The notes beneath the pieces are model-generated. The model saw only the letters and a list, made by a program, of their open reading frames with translations, was not told where the DNA came from and ran no database searches. A stretch of DNA of 64,000 nucleotides from Streptomyces sp. PKU-EA00015 (lineage in GTDB: Bacteria; Actinomycetota; Actinomycetes; Streptomycetales; Streptomycetaceae), in the NCBI RefSeq assembly GCF_013387495.1, contig NZ_JABZEE010000007.1, positions 186,001 to 250,000 on the forward strand, in the 5' to 3' direction. This document shows positions 1 to 10,118 of this stretch, in pieces. How positions within the stretch are numbered: the stretch's first letter is position 1; each line of letters begins with the position of its first letter. A program made the position numbers and the translations under genes.

Positions 1-1371
1 TACTTCATCTCCACGCACGGTGCCCGTAAGGGTCTGGCGGACACCGCCCTGCGTACCGCCGACTCGGGTTACCTGACCCGTCGTCTGGTGGACGTCTCGC
101 AGGACGTCATCATCCGCGAGGAGGACTGCGGCACCGACCGTGGCCTCAAGCTGCGGATCGCCGAGAAGGGCGCCGACGGCGTGCTGCGCAAGGCGGAGGA
201 CGTCGAGACCTCCGTGTACGCGCGCATGCTCGCCGAGGACGTCGTCGTCGACGGCAAGGTCATCGCGCCTGCCAACGTCGACCTCGGTGACGTGCTCATC
301 GACGCGCTCGTCGCGGCCGGTGTGGAGGAGGTCAAGACCCGCTCGGTCCTGACCTGTGAGTCCGCGGTCGGTACCTGTGCGTACTGCTACGGCCGTTCGC
401 TGGCCACCGGCAAGCTGGTCGACATCGGTGAGGCGGTCGGCATCATCGCCGCCCAGTCCATCGGTGAGCCCGGTACCCAGCTGACGATGCGTACCTTCCA
501 CACCGGTGGTGTGGCCGGTGACGACATCACCCAGGGTCTGCCCCGTGTCGTCGAGCTCTTCGAGGCTCGTACGCCCAAGGGTGTCGCCCCGATCTCGGAG
601 GCGGCCGGCCGCGTCCGTATCGAGGAGACCGAGAAGACCAAGAAGCTCGTCGTCACCCCGGACGACGGCAGCGACGAGACCGCCTACCCGATCTCGAAGC
701 GTGCCCGTCTGCTGGTCGGCGAGGGCGACCACGTCGAGGTGGGCCAGAAGCTCACCGTGGGTGCCACCAACCCGCACGACGTGCTGCGCATCCTCGGCCA
801 GCGCGCGGTCCAGGTCCACCTGGTCGGCGAGGTCCAGAAGGTCTACAACTCGCAGGGTGTGTCGATCCACGACAAGCACATCGAGATCATCATCCGGCAG
901 ATGCTGCGCCGGGTGACGATCATCGAGTCCGGCGACGCGGAGCTGCTGCCGGGCGAGCTGGTCGAGCGCTCGAAGTTCGAGACCGAGAACCGTCGTGTGG
1001 TCACCGAGGGCGGTCACCCCGCCTCCGGCCGTCCGCAGCTGATGGGTATCACCAAGGCCTCGCTGGCGACCGAGTCGTGGCTGTCGGCGGCGTCCTTCCA
1101 GGAGACGACCAGGGTCCTGACCGATGCGGCGATCAACGCCAAGTCGGACTCCCTGATCGGCCTCAAGGAGAACGTCATCATCGGTAAGCTCATCCCGGCC
1201 GGTACGGGCCTGTCCCGCTACCGCAACATCCGGGTCGAGCCGACCGAGGAGGCCAAGGCCGCGATGTACTCGGCCGTCGGCTACGACGACATCGACTACT
1301 CGCCGTTCGGCACGGGCTCCGGCCAGGCCGTTCCGCTGGAGGACTACGACTACGGTCCGTACAACCAGTAA
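1..1371 (+). CDS. rpoC: RNA polymerase beta' subunit, C-terminal part (5' truncated)
   Basis: The frame is open from base 1 and encodes the last 456 residues of the beta' subunit of DNA-dependent RNA polymerase; the start lies outside the window. Early on there is the segment around [20 protein letters not shown], which belongs to the trigger-loop/bridge-helix area. It is followed by the cysteine cluster [15 protein letters not shown], part of the second zinc-binding site, and then by [18 protein letters not shown], which is near-invariant in bacterial beta'. The C-terminus is rich in Asp and Tyr, as in actinobacteria. A strong hairpin follows 20 bp after the stop. Downstream lies rpsL, the usual rpoBC-str order. 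Identification is essentially certain. Confidence 0.98.
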   Translation, partial: YFISTHGARKGLADTALRTADSGYLTRRLVDVSQDVIIREEDCGTDRGLKLRIAEKGADGVLRKAEDVETSVYARMLAEDVVVDGKVIAPANVDLGDVLIDALVAAGVEEVKTRSVLTCESAVGTCAYCYGRSLATGKLVDIGEAVGIIAAQSIGEPGTQLTMRTFHTGGVAGDDITQGLPRVVELFEARTPKGVAPISEAAGRVRIEETEKTKKLVVTPDDGSDETAYPISKRARLLVGEGDHVEVGQKLTVGATNPHDVLRILGQRAVQVHLVGEVQKVYNSQGVSIHDKHIEIIIRQMLRRVTIIESGDAELLPGELVERSKFETENRRVVTEGGHPASGRPQLMGITKASLATESWLSAASFQETTRVLTDAAINAKSDSLIGLKENVIIGKLIPAGTGLSRYRNIRVEPTEEAKAAMYSAVGYDDIDYSPFGTGSGQAVPLEDYDYGPYNQ

Positions 1372-1390
1372 GCGGGTCGCTTGAACGACC

Positions 1391-1422
1391 GAAGGGCGGT
1401 CACCCGGTGGGTGGCCGCCCTT
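1391..1422 (+). terminator. hairpin terminator after rpoC
   Basis: GAAGGGCGG and CCGCCCTTC form the two arms of a GC-rich stem 20 bp past the rpoC stop codon; inner bases GTCACC and GGTGG extend it imperfectly. The downstream DNA has no long T-run, as is normal for Streptomyces terminators. It separates the rpoBC transcript from the str operon promoter. Confidence 0.8.
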
Positions 1423-1537
1423 CGGCGCTCTGGGCCCTTCCCGGGTCCTTTGCGGCCCTTCCCGGGGCGTCCGACGGGCTTTCGGGGCCGCTTTCCGGGG
1501 ATTCCCCGGGGGACAGGGGTGCCCGCGGGCATTTGTT

Positions 1538-1566
1538 TTGACCGATCTCGGTGAGATAGGTACGCT
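1538..1566 (+). promoter_or_regulatory. likely rpsL (str operon) promoter
   Basis: TTGACC at 1538-1543 and TACGCT at 1561-1566 are separated by 17 bp, matching a sigma-HrdB-type promoter. It is the best match in the 387-bp gap between rpoC and rpsL. A start near 1573 would give a 5' leader of about 185 nt. The stretch from 1423 to 1537 is GC-rich and shows no gene or clear signal. Confidence 0.55.
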
Positions 1567-1684
1567 CAGACCTTGTGCCTGGGGTGTGCCTGGGCTCGTG
1601 TGCGTGTCCTCAACCGCATGGCGAGTCAGATATCGGCCACCGCAATCTGCGCCTTTTCCGCTCGCGGCGGAGGTCCGCAGCATT

Positions 1685-1732
1685 CGACACACCCGACCGC
1701 GTGGGTCGGCGACGTTCCAGGTTAGCTTCACT
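1685..1732 (+). promoter_or_regulatory. rpsL leader module shared with rpsJ
   Basis: A hairpin with arms CCGACC (1693-1698) and GGTCGG (1704-1709) around GCGTG is preceded by CGACAC. It is followed by the boxes GTTCCAG (1714-1720) and TTCACT (1727-1732). The same hairpin, flank and two boxes recur before rpsJ at 15905-15969. That recurrence suggests an RNA element controlling both ribosomal operons. The function is inferred. Confidence 0.55.
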
Positions 1733-1758
1733 GACGGCACACAGAAACCGGAGAAGTA

Positions 1759-2130
1759 GTGCCTACGATCCAGCAGCTGGTCCGCAAGGGCCGGCAGGAC
1801 AAGGTCGAGAAGAACAAGACGCCCGCACTCGAGGGTTCTCCTCAGCGCCGCGGCGTCTGCACGCGTGTGTTCACGACCACCCCGAAGAAGCCGAACTCGG
1901 CCCTGCGTAAGGTCGCGCGTGTGCGTCTGACCTCCGGCATCGAGGTCACGGCCTACATCCCGGGTGAGGGACACAACCTGCAGGAGCACTCCATCGTGCT
2001 CGTGCGTGGTGGCCGTGTGAAGGACCTGCCGGGTGTTCGTTACAAGATCATCCGCGGTTCGCTCGACACCCAGGGTGTCAAGAACCGCAAGCAGGCCCGC
2101 AGCCGCTACGGCGCCAAGAAGGAGAAGTAA
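1759..2130 (+). CDS. rpsL: 30S ribosomal protein S12
   Basis: S12 of the decoding centre, 123 residues, the normal length. The start is GTG at 1759, preceded by GGAG. The signature [11 protein letters not shown] lies at residues 41-51, and Lys43 and Lys88 are both lysine. These are the positions whose replacement is known to give streptomycin resistance, so this allele is of the sensitive type at those two sites. It is the first gene of the str operon. rpsG begins 2 bp after the stop, so the two are probably translationally coupled. The long leader with a hairpin shared with rpsJ suggests control after transcription starts. Confidence 0.99.
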   Translation: MPTIQQLVRKGRQDKVEKNKTPALEGSPQRRGVCTRVFTTTPKKPNSALRKVARVRLTSGIEVTAYIPGEGHNLQEHSIVLVRGGRVKDLPGVRYKIIRGSLDTQGVKNRKQARSRYGAKKEK

Positions 2131-2132
2131 GA

Positions 2133-2603
2133 ATGCCTCGTAAGGGCCCCGCCCCGAAGCGCCCGGTCATCATCGACCCGGTTTACGGTTCTCCTCTGGT
2201 GACCTCGCTGATCAACAAGATCCTGCTCAACGGCAAGCGTTCCACCGCTGAGCGCATCGTCTACGGCGCCATGGAAGGCCTCCGCGAGAAGACCGGCAAC
2301 GACCCGGTCATCACGCTGAAGCGCGCCCTCGAGAACGTCAAGCCGGCGCTCGAGGTCAAGTCCCGTCGTGTCGGTGGCGCCACCTACCAGGTGCCGGTCG
2401 AGGTCAAGCCCGGCCGCGCCTCCACGCTGGCGCTGCGCTGGCTGGTCGGTTACTCCCGCGCCCGTCGCGAGAAGACCATGACCGAGCGCCTCATGAACGA
2501 ACTGCTCGACGCCTCCAACGGCCTCGGCGCTTCGGTCAAGAAGCGTGAGGACACGCACAAGATGGCCGAGTCCAACAAGGCCTTCGCGCACTACCGCTGG
2601 TAG
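2133..2603 (+). CDS. rpsG: 30S ribosomal protein S7
   Basis: S7 nucleates assembly of the 30S head and binds the 3' domain of 16S rRNA. The product has 156 residues, full length, with the S7 signature around residues 20-40 ([20 protein letters not shown]) and the conserved C-terminal NKAFAHYRW. The ATG is 2 bp after rpsL, and its Shine-Dalgarno (AAGGAG) lies inside the last rpsL codons. fusA follows after 38 bp. In E. coli S7 is the autogenous repressor of this operon; whether that holds here cannot be read from the sequence. Confidence 0.99.
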   Translation: MPRKGPAPKRPVIIDPVYGSPLVTSLINKILLNGKRSTAERIVYGAMEGLREKTGNDPVITLKRALENVKPALEVKSRRVGGATYQVPVEVKPGRASTLALRWLVGYSRARREKTMTERLMNELLDASNGLGASVKKREDTHKMAESNKAFAHYRW

Positions 2604-2641
2604 TCGCTACCCACATCGAGACCGAGAGAAGACTGAGCCAT

Positions 2642-4768
<2,127 letters not shown>

Positions 4769-4792
4769 CTCACCCGAGTCCACGCCTTAGGC

Positions 4793-4849
4793 TTGACACC
4801 GTCCGCCGGGGGTTCGCCCCGAGACCTATCAAGGGTCGGACCCCGGCGG
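4793..4849 (+). promoter_or_regulatory. structured fusA-tuf spacer, possible tuf promoter/attenuator
   Basis: A TTGACA at 4793-4798 has no -10 box at normal distance, so the promoter is unproven. CCGCCGGGG (4803-4811) can pair with CCCCGGCGG (4841-4849). The same G-run can instead pair with CCCC at 4817-4820 across a TTCG loop, so the two folds exclude each other. A separate tuf promoter in this spacer is known for other streptomycetes. Confidence 0.45.
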
Positions 4850-4920
4850 CCGGCTTCCCAGCAAAGATCACCTGGCGCCGATGAGTAAGGCGTACAGAAC
4901 CACTCCACAGGAGGACCCCA

Positions 4921-6114
<1,194 letters not shown>

Positions 6115-6149
6115 TTGTCGATCTGACCTGGTAGCTCGCTGAGCTGCAA

Positions 6150-6184
6150 GAAGGGCCCCGCACCCGTTCGGTGCGGGGCCCTTC
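6150..6184 (+). terminator. str operon terminator
   Basis: GAAGGGCCCCGCACC and GGTGCGGGGCCCTTC form a perfect 15-bp stem around the loop CGTTC, beginning 35 bp after the tuf stop. It marks the end of the str operon. Confidence 0.92.
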
Positions 6185-6283
6185 GTCATGTCCGGGCAGC
6201 GGGGGGCCGTTGACCGGATTGTTCCGCCACCGGCCCGGATCGGGCCTGCCGCTCAAGGGTCGTGCCTGGTCAGAATGGGTGCC

Positions 6284-6835
6284 ATGAGACGAGCGCTGAT
6301 AGTCATCGATGTCCAGGAGTCCTTCCGGGCCCGCCCGCTGTGGGAGCAGATCGCCGACCCGAAGATCGCCGAACCGGTGAACAGGCTGGTCCGCCTGGCC
6401 CGTTCGGCCGGGGACCTCGTCGTCTGGGTGCTGCACCACGAGCCCGGCAGCGGCGGCGCGTTCGACCCTGCCCTCGGGCACGTACGGCCGCTGGAGGAGC
6501 TGGAGCGGCCTGCGGAGGGGGAACCGGTCCTGCACAAGACCTCGCACAACGCCTTCACCACGACCAACCTGCAGCAGCTCCTGACCGCCGCCGGCGTGGG
6601 CGAGCTGTGGGTGTGCGGCATCCGTACGGAACAGTGCGTGGAGACGACCACCCGCGTGGGCAGCGACCTCGGCTACCGGATGGTCTTCGTCACCGACGCC
6701 ACCACGACGAATCCGATCGGCGACCTCAGCGCCGAGGCGATCATCGAGCGCACGGAGGCGGTACTGCGCGACCGGTTCGCCCGGATCGCCACGGTTGCCG
6801 AACTGGAGGCGGAAGCGGGAGCATCCGGGACGTGA
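6284..6835 (+). CDS. isochorismatase-family cysteine hydrolase
   Basis: 183 residues with the alpha/beta fold of the isochorismatase/nicotinamidase superfamily. The catalytic triad is visible as Asp9 (LIVIDVQESF), Lys85 (HKTSHNAF) and Cys118 (GIRTEQCVE). The substrate cannot be told; nicotinamidase-like and N-carbamoyl hydrolase roles are both possible. ATG 6284 was chosen because the protein then begins at the first core strand, and because CAGAAT at 6271-6276 sits 7 nt upstream like the -10 of a leaderless mRNA. The upstream in-frame ATG at 6188 overlaps the edge of the tuf terminator region and has no homologous-looking protein before residue 33. The next gene overlaps by 4 bp. Confidence 0.88.
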   Translation: MRRALIVIDVQESFRARPLWEQIADPKIAEPVNRLVRLARSAGDLVVWVLHHEPGSGGAFDPALGHVRPLEELERPAEGEPVLHKTSHNAFTTTNLQQLLTAAGVGELWVCGIRTEQCVETTTRVGSDLGYRMVFVTDATTTNPIGDLSAEAIIERTEAVLRDRFARIATVAELEAEAGASGT

Positions 6836-7746
6836 CCCAGGTCGTCTTCGTCCTCGTCCCCGGCGTCCACCTGCTCGACCTGGCCGGACCCGCCCAGGTC
6901 TTCGGCACGGCGGCCGACTTCGGGCATCCCTACCGGCTCTCCTACGTGGCCGAGCAGGAGCAGGTGCCCAGCGCCCAGGGTCTGCCGCTCGCCGCGCGGA
7001 CCTGCTGGCCGGAGCTGGGACCGGACGACCTGGTCGTGGTGCCGGGCTGGCGCGCGCCCACGCTGCGCGGCGGCCCGCTCCCCGGGCCGGCCCTGCTGGA
7101 GCGGCTGCGTGCCCACCACGCCGCCGGCGGCAGCGTCGCCAGCGTGTGCGCGGGGGCGGAGGCGCTGGGGCTCGCGGGACTGCTCGACGGGCGCCGGTGC
7201 ACCACGCACCACGGGCTCCAGGACGAGCTGGCGGCGCGCCACCCGCGGGCGGTCGTCGTCAGGGACGTGCTGTTCACCACCGACGACCGGGTGGTGACCT
7301 CGGCCGGCATCGCCAGTGGGATCGACCTGGCGCTGCACCTGCTCGCGGGCCGGCACGGACCGGCGCTCGCCGCGCGGGTCGCGCGCGAGATGGTGGTCTA
7401 CGCCCGCCGCAACGGGCACGAGCCGCAGGCCAGCGCCATGCTGCGGCACCGCTCCCATGTGGACGACACCGTCCACCGCGTGCAGGACCTCATCGACGCC
7501 CGCTTCGCCGAACCCCTCCCGCTGGCCCGCCTCGCCGCCTCGGCCGGGGTCAGCGAGCGCACCCTGACCCGGCTGTTCGCCCGCGCCACGGGCGGCCTCA
7601 CGCCCCTGCGCTACCAGCAGACGCTGCGGGTCGAACGGGCCGAGCACCTGGTCGGTCAGGGCGCGACGGTGGAGAGCGCGGCGCGCGAGGTGGGCTTCGA
7701 GGACGCCCGGATGCTGCGCAGACTCCGGGCGCGGACATCCTTCTGA
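6832..7746 (+). CDS. GlxA-type transcriptional regulator (DJ-1/PfpI domain plus AraC HTH)
   Basis: 304 residues. Positions 1 to about 170 form a DJ-1/PfpI-like domain with a cysteine in the nucleophile-elbow position (SVASVCAGAE, Cys106). About 205-300 form an AraC-type double helix-turn-helix (LPLARLAASAGVSERTLTRLF, then RVERAEHLV and VGFEDARMLRRL). The GTG start overlaps the TGA of the hydrolase gene in GTGA, so the two are translationally coupled. This layout suggests a regulator that senses the substrate or product of the partner hydrolase. Such regulators usually activate transcription, but the target is unknown. The C-terminus is slightly short after the second HTH. Confidence 0.88.
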   Translation: MTQVVFVLVPGVHLLDLAGPAQVFGTAADFGHPYRLSYVAEQEQVPSAQGLPLAARTCWPELGPDDLVVVPGWRAPTLRGGPLPGPALLERLRAHHAAGGSVASVCAGAEALGLAGLLDGRRCTTHHGLQDELAARHPRAVVVRDVLFTTDDRVVTSAGIASGIDLALHLLAGRHGPALAARVAREMVVYARRNGHEPQASAMLRHRSHVDDTVHRVQDLIDARFAEPLPLARLAASAGVSERTLTRLFARATGGLTPLRYQQTLRVERAEHLVGQGATVESAAREVGFEDARMLRRLRARTSF

Positions 7747-7763
7747 CGCGGCCTCAGCGCATC

Positions 7764-9938
7764 TCAGCCCTCGGTGCGGGGACGGGGGGACCACGTCCAC
7801 GGGTGCGCGTCCGCGCCCAGGCCGACGACGGTCGCGGCGTCGCCGGCGCCCAGGTGCAGCGTGGGGGTGTCGATGCTCTGCGCCCCCGTCGTACGGGTCA
7901 GCAGGCGGCCCGCGAAACGGAGTTGGATCCGCCCGCGCAGGTCCTTGCCGAGCAGGACGGCGCCTCCCGTGCCCGTGGCCGCGCGGACGGGCCCGTACCC
8001 CTCGAAGCGGACCGCCGGCAGCCGCCTGCCGTCGGGGCGTACGCAGGTCAGCGTGGCCGCCGCGGTGCCGCGGGAGTCCGTCGGCGTCGCTCTCCTGTAG
8101 GGCCGCTCCTGCCGGTACAGCAACTGGAGCGACCCGTCGGCGGCGGTCAGGGCGGCCGGAGCCTCCACGGCGACCGGCAGCGCGCCGCCGGGACGGTGGA
8201 CCACGGCCCCGCCGGGCGCGTCCTGCGCCCAGTGGTGCACGGTGTCGTGGCCCGAGGCGAAGAGGTGGACGCGGCCTTCGGCGTCGACCGCCGTGGTCAG
8301 CCCGTCCTGGATCTCGCCGCCCCCGAGGTCCTGCCAGCCGCTCCAGCTCCCGTCGGCCTGCCGAACCCGGCCGCTGACGCCCTTGTCCGCGTTGCGCACG
8401 AACAGGTGCACCCGGCCGTCCGGTGCCGTGACGGCCACCGGCACACCGATACGCCGGCCGCGGTCGTCGTCGTGCTCCGGATTGCCGAGCCCGCGCCAGG
8501 CGAGGAACGGGCCGCCGGCCGAGCGCTGCTCCAGCAGCACGATCTCGCGGGCGTTGTCCCCGCCGTGTCCGGCGACGGCCGCGAACCGCAGTCCGAACAG
8601 CAGCTGCCTGCCGTCCGCCAGCGCGGTGGCGCCCATCGCCGGCGCGAGCGGGCCGCCGCCGAGGTCGTCCGGCTCTCCCCAGCGGCCGCTGCCGGGCTCG
8701 GTCTCACGCCAGCGGACGGCCCTCAGCCCCAGCACGCCGTAGGCGGACAGCCGTCCGTCCGGTTCGGTGGCGACCGCGGTGCGGGGGCCGGGGTAGCGGT
8801 AGTGGGTCGAGCGGACCCAGCCCTTCTTGTTCTTGAGCGGCCGCTTGCCGCCGACGTTGTAGTCGCCGCAGCCGGCCGCGTTGCCGCAGTCCCAGTCGGC
8901 GTGACCGCCGTACGGGACGAGGTGGGCCGCCTTGCGGCCCAGCACGGCGGTGGGGAGGTTCTTCGGCCAGTGCCGGTTGTAGTAGCCGCGGAAGGAGGTG
9001 GCCACGAAGGCGGGCACCTCGCCGCCGTCCTGCGTCGCCTCGGCCACCCAGCGGACCATGGCCGCCCAGCTGAACGACGCCACCGCCGTGTGGTCGGCGT
9101 GGTCGGAGTAGCCGCGCTGCTCGCTGTCCTTCCTGCGGGTCGCCTCGTCGCTGTGCTGGATGTCGGGGTCCGGGTCCAGGGTCTGCACGACGGTCGGCCG
9201 GTAGCGCTCCATCAGCCCGACCAGGACGTCGACGAGCTGGTCGTAGTCGTACGAGTCGGCCTTGCGGAGGGGGGAGTCGTCGGCGACGACGGTCGCGAGG
9301 CCGAGCGCCCGGTCCTGCCACAGGCTCGGCAGGCCCATCCGGCCGCCGCGGGCCGTGTGCATGGCGAGGTTGAGGAAGATCAGCTCGACCCGGCGGGCGC
9401 CGTTCGCCAGCGTGTTGATCTCCGCGCGCCGGTCGCCGCGCAGGGTGGCGACGCCCTTCTGCCAGTCGGTGAACCGGTCGAGGCCGAGCAGCTCGGCGTA
9501 CGCCTGCCGAAGGCCCTGGTGACGGGCCGAGGAGTACGCGCTCTTGTCCGACAGGACGTCCCAGTTCCCCGGTATGTGGTTCTTGCCGTCCGCCTCGCCC
9601 GCGGTGACGTACACGCAGACCAGCGGGACCCCGGCGTCCAGCATCTGCTGCGTGTCCGGGTTCATGAAGTACAGGTCGTCGTCCGGGTGCGCCAGGATCT
9701 GCATCAGCTGCGCACGCCGGGAGCTGGCTATCGGAATGCCGGGCGCCGGATCGGCCACCGGCCCCTTCCGCCGAGGGGCGGGAACGGAACAGGCGCCGAG
9801 CACGCCCGTGCCGGCGAGGGCCGCGAGCGCCGTGACGGCGGCGACGACACTGCGGCGGCGCGGTCCCGGTCGCCGGACGGCGTCCTGATGGTTCTCGCGC
9901 GCGGCTGTGGGCAGCGCGCGGACAGCTCTGTCGTTCAC
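7764..9938 (-). CDS. secreted PIG-L-family deacetylase lipoprotein with predicted beta-propeller tail
   Basis: 724 residues. The N-terminus has a basic stretch (RRPGPRRRS), a hydrophobic segment and a lipobox LGAC with Cys50, so it is an exported, probably lipid-anchored protein. Residues about 75-330 are a PIG-L/LmbE deacetylase domain with the metal motif HPDDD (84-88) and a later SDHADH. The remaining 380 residues repeat a pattern of W, LGG, P and DGR..LF, as in sialidase- or lectin-like propellers. The family removes N-acetyl groups from GlcNAc-type sugars; the substrate here is unknown. The GTG start at 9938 follows GGAG at 9947-9950. It converges with the AraC gene. Confidence 0.85.
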   Translation of the reverse strand: MNDRAVRALPTAARENHQDAVRRPGPRRRSVVAAVTALAALAGTGVLGACSVPAPRRKGPVADPAPGIPIASSRRAQLMQILAHPDDDLYFMNPDTQQMLDAGVPLVCVYVTAGEADGKNHIPGNWDVLSDKSAYSSARHQGLRQAYAELLGLDRFTDWQKGVATLRGDRRAEINTLANGARRVELIFLNLAMHTARGGRMGLPSLWQDRALGLATVVADDSPLRKADSYDYDQLVDVLVGLMERYRPTVVQTLDPDPDIQHSDEATRRKDSEQRGYSDHADHTAVASFSWAAMVRWVAEATQDGGEVPAFVATSFRGYYNRHWPKNLPTAVLGRKAAHLVPYGGHADWDCGNAAGCGDYNVGGKRPLKNKKGWVRSTHYRYPGPRTAVATEPDGRLSAYGVLGLRAVRWRETEPGSGRWGEPDDLGGGPLAPAMGATALADGRQLLFGLRFAAVAGHGGDNAREIVLLEQRSAGGPFLAWRGLGNPEHDDDRGRRIGVPVAVTAPDGRVHLFVRNADKGVSGRVRQADGSWSGWQDLGGGEIQDGLTTAVDAEGRVHLFASGHDTVHHWAQDAPGGAVVHRPGGALPVAVEAPAALTAADGSLQLLYRQERPYRRATPTDSRGTAAATLTCVRPDGRRLPAVRFEGYGPVRAATGTGGAVLLGKDLRGRIQLRFAGRLLTRTTGAQSIDTPTLHLGAGDAATVVGLGADAHPWTWSPRPRTEG

Positions 9939-10118
9939 CGGTGATGCTCCGTCCGCTTCCCCCCGCAGCGGACGGGCAATACCGTGCCCCCGTCTGCGTA
10001 CTGTGATCTCCCCAAGTGCGGACGGGCTGGTCAGGAACCCCTTCCGCGATCAGCAAGACGGCGGCGACCGGGCCCGGGTTGCCTGGGAACGCGTGTGCTC
10101 TTCGCCGCTCTCCGGCGG

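Noticed and set aside
1538..1759. Open frame at 1538-1759 in the rpsL leader as a leader peptide
   Set aside because: Its start overlaps the proposed promoter and its end overlaps the rpsL start codon; no ribosome-binding site supports it.
6795..9944. 1049-codon plus-strand frame across the AraC and PIG-L genes
   Set aside because: Low-complexity Arg/Gly/Ala/Pro sequence overlapping two well-supported genes; a shadow of high GC.
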